Source of the DNA: Marchantia polymorpha subsp. ruderalis | Taxonomy: Eukaryota > Streptophyta > Marchantiopsida > Marchantiales > Marchantiaceae | DNA: 64,000 nt | Assembly (NCBI GenBank): GCA_037833965.1 | Contig: AP031357.1 | Location: forward strand, 8,080,001-8,144,000 | Direction: 5' to 3' | Shown: piece after piece, positions 50,727-62,299 of the stretch | Position numbering within the stretch: position 1 is the first letter of the stretch | Layout: each line of letters begins with the position of its first letter | The notes under the pieces: model-generated | Databases searched by the model: none | Told to the model about the DNA's origin: nothing | What the model saw: the letters and a program-made list of their open reading frames with translations, nothing else | Position numbers and translations under genes: made by a program

Positions 50727-53700
50727 ATCTCCACCTCAATCTTTAGTTTTGATCTTTGCCGTCTGTATCAGATGGCAAAGATCTCCTTGGTCCTTGTACT
50801 TTATTGATTCATCATTTGATTCTGCTCAATCACGTTGCATCAACTCCGAAAAGCTTCAGACATAATCAAAATTTCCCAAGAGTTATCACTTTCGTGCCAT
50901 AGTTTGCCGAATTGTCATCAGTGCTGATTTTTGCAATGTTGATGTCGCCATGGGTGATCTTTTCTTTGATGAAGTGGTACTTGATGTCAGCGTGCTTTGA
51001 TCTATTGTGGAACATCAAATTGTTGCTTAGATAGATTGCACTCTAGTTATCGGAGTAGAGTGTTGCTATAAATTGAGACACATGTAACTTCTTTAACATG
51101 CCTTGAATCCATATGCTTTTCTTCATTGCCTAAGTGGCATCAATATAATCTGAATCTAGTGTGGACAAAGTCACAACAGTCTATAACCATGACTTCTAGC
51201 TCATCCAATTGCTGTTGATCAGGAATTGATAAGCTCTAGAAAATTTCCTGTTGTCTTTATCCCTATCTTTTACTATTGTCTTCATATGCGTTGTAAGAGT
51301 CTAAATATTCCTTCACTAGAACTTGCAGTACTCCAAAGCCACATCAGTAGTGTCTTTCAAGTACCTTAGGAGATGCTTCATAGCCAACCAATGTACTTGC
51401 TAAGAACACTAATGGCATGGGCAATACCAGGACATGAACACATCATAGTGTACATGACTGAACCAACTGCAGTTGAATATGGAACATTATCCATTGTTTG
51501 CTTTGCTCATGCTGACATAAGGCATTGACTTGCAGAGAGTCTAAAATGATTTGTTAAAGGTTGAGTCAATGGCTTTGCATTTCTCATGGCAAATTTGTTA
51601 ATTAGTTGTTTCAAATAACTACCTTGTGACAATGCTAATGAATCATTTTTCTTGTATGTGATGATGTTGATTCCAAGTGCTATATTAGAATCACCCAAAT
51701 CTTTCATATCAAACTCTTTGCTCAAAATCTTCTTGAGTCATGATATATTTGAAGTTGAGCTACTGATCAGTAACATATCGTCTACATAAAGGAGGGAATA
51801 GATGCTTTTGAGTACTTCATTTTCCCTGAAATACAAGCATGCGTCATAGAACTCATGTTGTATACTTGCTCAAACATGAATGTGTCAAAACGTTTGTACC
51901 ATTGACACGATGACAGCTTCAAATCATACAACAATTTCTTTAGTAGATACACCATGTTTTTGACTTTATGCACTTCATGTTCTGGTGGCTGCTCCATGTA
52001 AATCACTTCTTCCAAGCAGTTGTGAAGAAACTCTATCTTCATGTCCATTTCTTGTAATTCCAAGTTATACTTAACCACAAGCGCAAAAATACTCTTTTAT
52101 GTTCTTGTACTTCATCACAAGTGAGAAAATTTCATTCTTATCGTCTTCCTCAACTTGTGTGAAGTCTTTTGATACTAGCCTGGTCTTGAATCGAGGTTTG
52201 TTGGGACTAACCACACCTTCTTTGATCTTGTAAAATCATAGACACGGCTTTTGATCCTTAGGTCTTTGAACCATGATCCAAGTTTTGTTCTTGTACATCG
52301 ACTCCATATCATCTCTCATGGTTTTCTTCTATTTTTTTGATTGTGATCCAGCAATTGCATCTTGATAGTGGAGAGTCTTCTTCATCTGAATCTCCAAGGC
52401 TGATATGAACGCGTAGACAAGGATCTTAAGTTATGCAGAGAAACCATATTTCTATGTAGGTCTTGACACTCTCTCATCTCTGTATTTAATCAGAAAGTAG
52501 TCATGTTGTTGTTGAGATTGCTTTGATATGATGTGACTTGCCACTTATTGTTCGTAATTGTCTTGCTCTTGACGAGTTTGATCACTTAGTGACATGATTT
52601 GGAATTTGTATGTCCTAATATCATGGTGACTTAAGGTGCTCTTGACTTGGGCTTGTGGATGAGTGTCATGAAAAGCTGACTTCACATGAATAATATTTTC
52701 TAAGGTTTTTTAGGTTAGTAACACTCACAACACTAGAATTTGTATCAGTCCATGATTGACAAGGAAAAATAGTCTCATTAGATATCACGTCTCTACTATT
52801 GATAATTTTAAAACGGTTACTTTACCTTACTCAAAATCGATACCTCTTGTACCTTGCGAATACCAAGGAACACGCATTTGATGGCTCTTGGCTCCAATTT
52901 GCTTTGATTTTGATGAACATAGGCAGAGCATCCAAACACTCTAAAGTGATTGAGATCGGGTGACTTTGAACTCCATTTTTCTTCCGATGTACTCGACTTA
53001 ATGATACTTGAAGTACATTTTCCACAAAATATGCAACATTGACTATTGCCTCATCCTAGAAAGCCTTAGCCAACCCGGAATCGAATAGCATGCTTTTTGA
53101 CTTGTTTAGTAATGACCTGTTCATTCTCTCAACAACTCCGTTTTGCTGAGTGGTTAGTCTCATAATTTTAAGCCTTTAAATACTCTCATTGGCACAAAAC
53201 TGATCAAACTCAACATTACAAAACTCAAGATCATAATTTGTTCTTAAAGTTTTAGCCTTTTTATTAGTCAAAATCTCAACCAAAAAATTCCATTTTTAAT
53301 TTTTCTCAAAAGCTTGATTTTTGTGTTTCAACAAATATATCCAAACTATTCTAAAGAAATAATCAATGATAGATAAGATATAGAAGTTACCACCATGTGT
53401 TGTTGTCATTGAGGTCGTCACAAATCTGAGTGAATGTATTCAAGGACTTGTGTAGACGTGTGTTTTCCGGTTAGGAATTTTGACTGTGTTGTTTTGCCAA
53501 AATGCAATGCTCGCAAAAATCAAGTTTGCTGACTTTGTTCTTTCCGAGCAAATTCTGATGGCTCATTTGTTGTAAATACTTCTCATTGATATGACCGAGA
53601 CTTATGTGCCAAAGTGTAGCTTTGCTGTGATTTTGAATAGTGGCAAATGACACATCTTCATAGAGAGTCTCACTGATGATATAATGAAGATTGACTATCT

Positions 53701-55097
53701 TGATATACTTCAAAACAATAACACCTTTGGCAATATACATAGAGCCTTGCTCTATCTTGTTAGTATAACCCATATCATCAAAAATCTCAATAGACATTCT
53801 TGATACTACACAATTTAGTAACACATCTAACATTTTAAAGAATTCTAACAACACCATCAATCATCTTAATGCTAATAGATCATATACAAGCAATTGAACC
53901 AGAATGATTATTACCCATTACTACCTTGACTTCATCGAGTTTTTGGTAATCTGATAGGAAATGTTTGTTGTGTGTCATGTAATAGGTGCAACCAGAGTCA
54001 ATGATCTAATTTAAAGGCCTTAAAATTTCTTGACGTTATAAGAACTTCACTGTTGTTGTAGCCATGATCAAAGTTTGGTAAATCTTGATGAACTTGTGAT
54101 GCGCGAACTTGATTTTACTTATTCTTCTTAGTCCATGAGTAAAATTCCTTCTTGATGTGGGCCATCTTGTTGCGATAGAAGCATTTTTTTGGGCGTTGGG
54201 GTTGACACTCTGGTTGTTGGTCTTTGTAGTTTTTTTTACGTGATCGTTGAGCTTCAAGTTGATTCCATTGATGTTTTTGCGTTCTTATTTGTCACGAGCC
54301 ATGTGATTTTTGCTATCACCAGAGGTCTTCTTGTCTGCTATGATTTCCTAGCCGTTAAATTTGAGCACATATATCATTTCATCTTGGATGATCGATGACC
54401 TCCCGTACTTGATTGACGATTTCACTTCACTACATGATTCTAAAAGTAAATTGAGAATAATGATTGTCTTCTTCTTGTCACTAAGCTCTTCCTTGTCGGC
54501 GAAAATTGCTAGTTCAATTTTCATCTTCAAGAATTCGTCTAAGTTGACTTCTAATGACTTTGTCCGATTCATCATGAATCAAAGAGTCTCTTTCAGGTAG
54601 ATCTTGTTGAAGAAAGGGCGAGATTGAAACATCTTCTCAAGCTTCTTCCACACCTTTGTTGATGTGTCTTTCTTGTCAATTAGATAGATAATCTAATCAA
54701 ACAGGTGAAAGATTATTGTACCCATAGTCATTTCAGACATAGTGTCTTTCTGATCTTGGAAAATGTCTTTAGGCCATGGCACTGGGTGAGAAATGATCAT
54801 GAGCAATCTCTGTTGGGTGAGAAGTGCTGAGATTTTATGCCACCATATGCGAAAATCTCCAATGCCGTCAAATTTCTCGATGTTGATTCTCATTTTCGGC
54901 ACAAGATTCTAAAAATTGAAATTCAATATGCTTCGTTCTAGCAAATTCGTGTTGGTGCTTTGCTGTGCAAGATTGTTGTTACTTTTTAGCTCTCTGGTGT
55001 GCTCTGAAAGACGATTCGATGCTTTTGAATTCGCCAGGATCAATCGACCGCAGGAGACAAAGACAATGAAGTTGTGAATTAAGATTGATGCTACAAT

Positions 55098-55109
55098 GCT
55101 CTGATACCA
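55098..55109 (-). other. Primer binding site of the copia element
   Basis: The element strand reads TGGTATCAGAGC, complementary to the 3' end of initiator tRNA-Met, one base inside the 5' LTR. This sets the element's orientation and LTR boundary. Confidence 0.9.
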
Positions 55110-55110
55110 T

Positions 55111-56002
55111 TGTAGAAATTTGAATCTCCAAAACCAACAGAAATCATAATTCATACACATAAACGAACACAAAAGTTTGTTGACGAGGTTTAGCTAAAAC
55201 ATCTAGTACTTGCAAACTCCTCAATGAAGGTAGTTTGAATATATAACCAAGATCAATGTCGTCAATCTTTTCCTACTCACCGTCTTTACATAATTTCAAT
55301 CCGGTGAGAAATACACACAAAGATAATCATTCTTATTTTTTGAGCAAGACAAACCTTTACTAATAGATGATGCTCTTATACCAATGTAGGGATTTGAATC
55401 CTCAAAACCAACAAAAATCATAGTTCATACACACAAACAAACAGTTTGAATAACAATTTGACGAGGTTTAGCTCAAAAATCTAGTCCCTACAAACTCCTA
55501 AATGAAGGTAGTTTGAGTATATATCACCGTCTTTACATAATTTCAATCCGGTGAGAAATACACACAAAGATAATCATTCTTATTTTTTGAGCAAAACAAA
55601 CCTTTACTAATAGATGATGCTCTTATACCAATGTAGGGATTTGAATCCTCAAAACCAACAAAAATCACAGTTCATACACACAAACGAACAGTTTGAATAA
55701 CAATTTGACGAGGTTTAGCTCAAAAATCTAGTCCCTACAAACTCCTAAATGAAGGTAGTTTGAGTATATAATCAAGATCAATGTCATTGTACTTTTTCTT
55801 CTCATTGTTTTTACAGAATTTCTTGATCGACTAATTATCTTAAATCATCCTAACTTATAAAGAAAGTATATAAGAATGAAACAAAGCAGTCAATCCCTGT
55901 ACATCCCATAAGATATTTACACATCAACGAGCTGATTACTAAACAATAAAAATACAACAAAAAACTCTAAAAAAATGACATCTCACAAGCTGATATCTCA
56001 CA
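55111..56002 (-). repeat. 5' LTR of the copia element, expanded by internal copies of the LTR end
   Basis: About 892 bp. LTR-end-like sequence (TGTAG..ATTTGAATC) starts three times: at 55111, 55385 and 55632. Each of the two inner starts is preceded by a degenerate primer-binding-site-like TGCTCTTATACCA. The second and third units are very similar, with a period of 247 bp. The last unit runs to the shared inner end at 56002. Confidence 0.85.
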
Positions 56003-56007
56003 AGTAT

Positions 56008-58660
56008 GTTTTGCATTATGAATCATCACAATAGCGCATGATTATGCCACAACACAAACACTCTATGCTATCTTTATCATATGATTTAGATTTGATGAAA
56101 AAAAGTCAAATATGATATTTTTTACTTTAGTCAGAATGCAAAGTTTAATGCATAACTAGTTCCTAGAACTAACACATGACTAAAGATTACTACCTTATCA
56201 TCATTTCTTCCAAAATTTATGTCATTTTAAACTCCTAGTGCTTTCTAGAAGCTAATATAGTTGCTGATGTTGATTGCAATCGCAAATGCAGATAAAAATT
56301 TCAATCAATCATATAATCACATCTTTCATAATGTTTACTAATTTTGATCCAATTGGATTCAACTTTTGTACTTAAAGTCATTTATTCCTATGATGAGATT
56401 CAACATTTCATTCCAACAACTTATTGTTTATCTAAAATTGATCTGAATTTTTTCAAAAAATGTATATCTTCATTGTTCTAGATGATGAGTATTATCAATC
56501 TTGTGTACTATGATTATTTCAAGTATGTTTTGAAAAATATAGTATGTAAGATTTTAAATTAAAAAAGTTCAATGTTGATTTTGAATGCATCTTTTATCAA
56601 TCTCTCCTCAATCTGCAGGTTTGGTTTTATACATGCCGCAATATTTAACTTAACAAACAACATATTCCTATATTTTATTATAAGGTGTTGAATTTCATCT
56701 TATGACTTAACTCTTATTTCAATATCATGTATTTAATATTGGAAACTACATCAACTTTTCTTCACCTTATTAATAACATTGATGAATGATGGAGTCAAGT
56801 TGACTTCTTTCAAATATTGGGCCTTTTTTAGTTAGAATATCAATTCACGTTTACAGATTTTTATTCTTCAGTGGTTTAATTTCAATCATACAGAAATTCA
56901 AAAATGAAAATGAAAGTTAGATGGTAACGTTTTTTCAACTTGACTTTATTTGATTTTATCATTTAAATTTATAAAAACAATGGATTCACACCATTTAACA
57001 GTAGCTTTGATGTAATAAAAATATGATTTGAATATCCGTATTGTCTTTAGTATTCAATCTTCTTCAAATTTCACGTTTGTATTCATGATAAATATCCAAT
57101 TACTGAAAATTCAAATGCTATAAAAGGATTCTTTCAAGCCATTAACAAACTTACGAGAGTAGAGTTTCACATTAGTTATTAATTAAATCATGAATCTTCA
57201 AATGCTAGAATAATGATTTTCAAGCCATAAACAAACTTAAGAATGCAAATGCGTATCATTTGTGCAAAGTTGCACATGTCACATATATTGAATCATGAAT
57301 GAAATTCTTGAATGAAGCCATCCAACTCAATCATGATCATTACACTTGATTATTGTATGATATTTTTTGTAATGTCATAAATGTTATATATATTACATAA
57401 CAATCATCATGTACCTAAACTAAGGTATTTTTATTTATCACAATACAACCATATATGATATAGATCTTGCAAGGATAAAAAAGATAAACATACATCTATG
57501 TAAGACTTGTATTGTCTAAGCAAATATATGCTCATGCAATACACTTGCTAGAAAACTTTTAGACTTGTTTCATGATGTGATGTTTGGTATTCATCTTACC
57601 GTGACATATGAGAGATTATAACAACCCTTTTTTGGATGAACATCCTAGTATTATTCCACATGGTTTGTTGGCAATGTCTGTTTGAAGAATTTTTCATGTC
57701 ATAGAAGGAATGATAACATGACTTCTTTTCATTAGTAGTTTTCATACTTGAGTAATAACTTACTCACATACATGCATTTTTTTGTGTGGATATTACTAAG
57801 GTTCGAGAGCATAAAAACCACTTATTTGACATAGATTCACCAACATATTTGAAATGAGTTTTAATCTACCCAATGTAATGTTTGTTTGTTTCCCAGTTGG
57901 AGCGTTGTACATGCGATATTGAGCACTTATTTATCTACATAGATATCTATTCTGGTTTAGCTATTATTAAGATTTGCGAGGCTTATAAAAACCTGTAATT
58001 CTAGACACACTTCCTGAAATTTTGCGAACGGATGGAAATAAATTATCTTGCATGCAAACTTTTTAATGAATAGTAGCTACATTAACTTACCCCATTACTT
58101 GATTATTTCTTAGAGCTTAATGCTACTACCATGTTATGAAAACAATGTTCTTGTGTGTCAAAATTGTCAGGAGAAATATTACTTAGATGCAAGACTTCCA
58201 TGAGAATGATTTGTTAATCATCGGAGAGGGTGTTTTGACATGAAGGTTGGAGAAATTCGAATTGGTGTTCTGTCAAAGGAGGGAATGTGTGATCAAATTC
58301 TTAACGAAGAGGAGAATCCGCTATGGTATTATTTTTGGCTCCTTGAAAGATGTATGTTGTAATCTTCTGATGAAATTAAGCTGTACCATGTTCACTCTTT
58401 TCTACCCATAGATTAGACTCTATTTTTACAATATGTATCTCTTCGACAAGCTGTCGGATCATTTATGTAAGACTTCAGCAAAAAGTTCAATCAATGCATG
58501 AATCCACTCCTCAGAATGAAAGATTTGATGTCAGACGAGACAAGCTAAGAATGAGAACAATCTCCATCATACAATTCAAGAATGAAAAGTTTGGATACCT
58601 TTAAAAATACAATGCAGAAAGACGTGAGTATGTTCAATATATGCAGCTCCAAATTGGCCT
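56008..58660. other. AT-rich spacer
   Basis: Strongly AT-rich, with no open frame of note and no terminal repeats recognised. It separates the copia insertion from the hAT-like element. Confidence 0.6.
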
Positions 58661-58783
58661 CGGCAATGTAAGGTAAAATACCTTTTAACTTCTGGTCAAC
58701 GGTAAAAGGTAAGGGTAAAGGTAGGAAGATACAGAATTGGTAAGGTAGAGGGTAGAGTAAAGGTAATCCAGACGAACTTACCC

Positions 58784-58809
58784 ATTACCCGAGTAATTAC
58801 TCGGGTAAT
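58784..58809. repeat. Perfect 26-bp palindrome in the hAT subterminal region
   Basis: ATTACCCGAGTAA joined directly to TTACTCGGGTAAT, centred at 58796/58797. It has no loop and consists of the same TTACC/GGTAA word that fills the region, a plausible transposase-binding site. Confidence 0.85.
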
Positions 58810-58881
58810 TACTTAAAACTAATGTAAAGGTAAGGTAAGTGTGTTTACTCTTTAATGTGGCAATTCTTTCTGCACATGTGA

Positions 58882-58942
58882 TGAGAAGTTACCGTTAAAT
58901 CTTTGTGGTGAGAAGTTACCGTTAAATCTATGTGGTGAGAAG
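58882..58942. repeat. 27-bp direct repeats near the hAT left end
   Basis: GAGAAGTTACCGTTAAATCT occurs twice in tandem with GTGGT spacers, followed by a partial third GTGAGAAGGTAC. It belongs to the same TTACC-bearing subterminal region. Confidence 0.8.
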
Positions 58943-59023
58943 GTACTTCATTAGATTATTTTTTGCATATATATCGAGCACATCCGACTGTTCTCATCAT
59001 TCTTCCACAACTCCTGATTCACG

Positions 59024-59180
59024 AGAGAGAAGGAAGTACACGAGAGAGGAAGAATTTTTGGAGCTGCACTCAAACGGGAGAGAAGGAAGTACACAAGAGA
59101 GGAAGAATTCTTGGAGCTGCACTCAAACGGGAGAGAAAGAACCACGCGAGAAGAAGAACTCTTGGAGCTGCACTCAAACG
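59024..59180. repeat. Minisatellite, three copies of about 52 bp
   Basis: The anchor GGAGCTGCACTCAAACG starts at 59060, 59113 and 59164. Each is preceded by GAGAGAAGGAAGTACAC-like and GAGGAAGAATTCTT-like sequence. The array is open in one plus-strand frame and one minus-strand frame because 52/53-bp units shift phase, but a coding role is unlikely. Confidence 0.9.
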
Positions 59181-59512
59181 AGTCCATTTTTTAGCACCTC
59201 GAATATGTAAAAGGTCAGTAGCGTAAACCAGTTCCCTGTGTCGTCTCTCTAATTTGTTAACTCCTCTAAATCTCAAACAGTGCTTCACTCTGGAAGTGGC
59301 GTATTGTGGTGACAGAATGAGCTTGTAATCCTGCAAATCAAGGACCTTTGTTATTGATAATTGCTGACATCAGTCGCCACATTCTAGTCTATCCTGTAAT
59401 TTGCCCACGTTTACTGTAAACTTCTTGTGATTGAAGCAACCACATAAGGTACCGCAAACATGAGAGAGGAGAGAATCCTTTATCATGGGCTAGATTGAAT
59501 CGCCTTTAGCCA

Positions 59513-59547
59513 TGAAGCAATCAAATGTCTAACATTTGATTGCTTCA
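59513..59547. repeat. Perfect 16-bp stem-loop
   Basis: TGAAGCAATCAAATGT (59513-59528) and ACATTTGATTGCTTCA (59532-59547) are exact reverse complements around a 3-base loop. It is the first of three strong hairpins within 460 bases. Confidence 0.9.
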
Positions 59548-59771
59548 GGATGCAGTGTGCAGGAGAATTACTATAGGATAGGGAATGTTTGTATATCCTT
59601 TGCGATCTTCATATTTCATAGCCACTCAATCAATTTTCTGATACTGTGTTTTATAACACTCAAATATTCAAGAGCAGTGCTTCAAAAAACGTTGTAAATG
59701 GCGAGTATGTTGGAACGTGACTGCGTGCATAACCTTGATAATACTTCATACCATCAATGTGGTTCTTGTTC

Positions 59772-59806
59772 GCTGTACAACATTCCGTTATGGAATGTTC
59801 TACAGC
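59772..59806. repeat. 15-bp stem-loop with one mismatch
   Basis: GCTGTACAACATTCC (59772-59786) pairs with GGAATGTTCTACAGC (59792-59806), with a single mismatched pair and a 5-base loop. Confidence 0.85.
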
Positions 59807-59928
59807 AACTTCTTTGTCCTTCGTAGATGAGAGACTAAGATAGCTAGATTGACATCAAAGTGCGACAGTTGTCATATTTCAATTTTTGATGTGTAGTGCA
59901 GTTGTTCATGAAATTTTCTTGACTTTGA

Positions 59929-59968
59929 ATCACACCGAACACTGCGCGCAAGTAGTGTTCGGTGTGAT
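59929..59968. repeat. Perfect 15-bp stem-loop
   Basis: ATCACACCGAACACT (59929-59943) and AGTGTTCGGTGTGAT (59954-59968) are exact reverse complements around a GC-rich 10-base loop. Confidence 0.9.
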
Positions 59969-60084
59969 CAGCAGAAAGGTGGACTTCATGTGTCAAAAGC
60001 TTCATACGTCTGATCTCATTAGTGAGGTGATGAACATTGTTTCCCTATTGGTTTGATTTGCCGCTATGATGGCTTTTATTGCTT

Positions 60085-60693
60085 CAAACTTTATGATTAC
60101 TAATGAATTACAATTTCTCAATTCGGGGATTCGAAGGTTGGGGTGAGGAGGGCAGTACATCTACTGTTTGGTTCAAAGCTTGTGCTAAGAACCTCTCACA
60201 TCTTGGTCTTGAAATTGCCGGACAGGTTCTTTGTCCTGCCCCCTCCTCCTTCTAACCAAAATCTATCACATGGTGTCATAGTACAACTCCACAGCAGTCG
60301 AGTTTGACTTGGCATCCCCGTGGAGTGTCTCCAATTTCCATGACATCGTCATGTGAATCTAAATTCAGCCCTTTATTGTCCATGTCCCAAACTTTCTGAT
60401 CACTGATGAACCACAATTTTTCAATTCGGGGATTCAAAGGTTGGCGTGAGGAGGGGCAGGACATCTACTGTTTGGTTCAAAGCTTGTGTTAAGAACCTCT
60501 TACATCTTGGTCTTGAAATTTCCGGATAGGTTCTATGTCCGGCCCCCTCCTCCTTCTAACCAAAATCGATCACATGGTGTCATAGTACAACTCCACAGCA
60601 GCCGAGTTTGACTCGGCATCCCCGTGGGGTGTCTCCAATTTCCATGACATCGTCTTGTGAATCTAAATTCAGCCCTTTATTTTCCATGACCCA
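60085..60693. repeat. Tandem duplication of about 303 bp
   Basis: Copy one runs about 60085-60387 and copy two about 60388-60693. Shared landmarks include ATTCGGGGATTC, CATCTACTGTTTGGTTCAAA, GGCCCCCTCCTCCTTCTAAC (one base different in copy one) and TCCAATTTCCATGACATCGT. By eye they match at roughly nine positions in ten. No reading frame is conserved between them. Confidence 0.92.
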
Positions 60694-61761
60694 ATTTTTT
60701 TAAATCACAACAATTTTACGAGTTTTTTTTACTTACACCTTCTGGGTCATACTCTTCAGTCAAATAAATATTTCTTCAATGTAGACAGGAACAATACTTA
60801 CACGAGATAATGGCTTTTTGTTCAGAAGTAACCTGCTTGGACTTAACCGCATCTATATCCATAAATAATGGATTGCTTGGATCGCTTGCCTTGCGGGTAC
60901 TACCCTTAGGCTTGATATCTCATTGTCATTTAGGTGTCCGATTTTACTGAGTCACTATGCTGTCCAGTACACGTCGAACTGATCTAAAATTATATTGATC
61001 ATCCGTCACCCGTAGATACAATCCTTGCTAAACATCCCAAAAGGGGAAGCGAATGAAGGTAGAAAAGATTCGAATTGGACACGTCAAATTTTGTCCATTC
61101 CTACAATTCTTCCTTAGAAACTGTGTTCAATACAATAGTCACCTTGCAGAAAACCTGAAACTACCTCTTCCGATCAACCAAAAACCGATCGCATATGACA
61201 GTGTATCGCTGGGCAGAGCAATTTCAAACGCGAATTTCATTTACCAATCTTGTTATCTTCTGTAAGTCGTTATCTTGTTAGCTATTGCCTTATGAATCGT
61301 TCTTAATTAAATGGACACAGAGTATTGTCAAGCAAGCCCACATGAGTAAATGCGCACGTGTGATCATGCCATCTACAGGTTCGCATCGAAACATCGTTAA
61401 GATACAAGACACGAACATTTTATTGTGATCGCTTACAGGAGAAGTGACCAGAGCACAGGTAGACAATAAATCAGAAGTGTAATCTAACTATGATGTAGTT
61501 GAAATATATCTAAAACAATTTTTTAAACATGGATGGATAAACATGGATTTTTCTCATGGATGTTTATGTTTAACATATGCCAAGTATTTTGAAATGGAGT
61601 GGCCGAAATACTGAATGCATTCACTAACTTAAGTGTGCTGAGCCAACACTTGATCAAAAAGGCTGATGTAATGTGGTTAGAAGATTATCTCCATCAAGGT
61701 TTTTTTGTGTGAAACTTTTTTATTAACATGATGTGTTAATTTCAATTCAGAAAATTACTTA

Positions 61762-61845
61762 CAGGAGAGAAGAAAATACTCTTTGGAGCTGCTTTCAATC
61801 GAGTCAATTTTGGAGCAAATTGGAATATTTAAAAGGCTAGTCATC
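61762..61845. repeat. Diverged second copy of the minisatellite end
   Basis: GGAGAGAAGAAAATACTCTT, then GGAGCTGCTTTCAATCGAGTC and a tail ending TTTAAAAGGCTAGTCA, resembles the last minisatellite unit and its tail at 59135-59221 (GGAGCTGCACTCAAACGAGTC ... TGTAAAAGGTCAGTAG). This suggests that about 2.5 kb was duplicated or inserted between them. Confidence 0.7.
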
Positions 61846-62299
61846 TAAACATACTCACCATTTTTTCTTGCCTCACCATGCTCTTGTTCATTAAATTTCC
61901 AACATTTGACATTTTGAGAAGCGAAGATGTTTGAAAATATCCAGAACATTAATGCACGTAGATAGACTTAGAAACTTTTGCTTCTAGCTTAAAAATATAT
62001 CTGATGTTTTTGAAAATCATAATAATTGCAGTTTGGGAATTTGCCAATAGATAAATGGTACTAAGTTAGTATGAAGATAAATAAATAAATATGTTATCAC
62101 ATTGTGAAATATTAAATTAGTTGATGTCAATATGTAGCTTACATTAGAGTAGTGTAAATTTATGTTCAAATTCCACTTCATCCATTTTCTTCATTACTTA
62201 AATACTTCTTTAACATGATGTTTTTATTTTATTTCAAAGGGGGAGAAAATTTTGAAAACTTGCTCAACACAGTTCGCACATACACTTTTGTAGCTAACT

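Larger units (their letters stand above)
50224..56002 (-). mobile_element. Ty1/copia LTR retrotransposon, old and broken, both LTRs present
   Basis: The element lies on the minus strand between 5-bp target duplications AGTAT (50219-50223 and 56003-56007). The 3' LTR is about 50224-50726 and the expanded 5' LTR 55111-56002; both begin TGTGAGATATC on the element strand. A purine-rich tract (GAGGTGGAGAT) precedes the 3' LTR. The primer binding site TGGTATCAGAGC, the common plant copia type, follows the 5' LTR. Internal remains in order: Gag (about 54.9-54.3 kb), a zinc-knuckle area (about 54.2 kb), the pre-integrase zone (about 53.8-53.5 kb) and reverse transcriptase (about 52.1-51.5 kb). The coding region is broken many times, roughly ten or more. 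By eye the LTRs differ at about one position in five over their first 155 bases, so the insertion is old. Confidence 0.93.

Noticed and set aside
58932-59336. Frames of about 90 codons over the minisatellite
   Set aside because: They arise from the repeated unit, which lacks stops in several frames; unit lengths of 52-53 bp shift the frame between copies.
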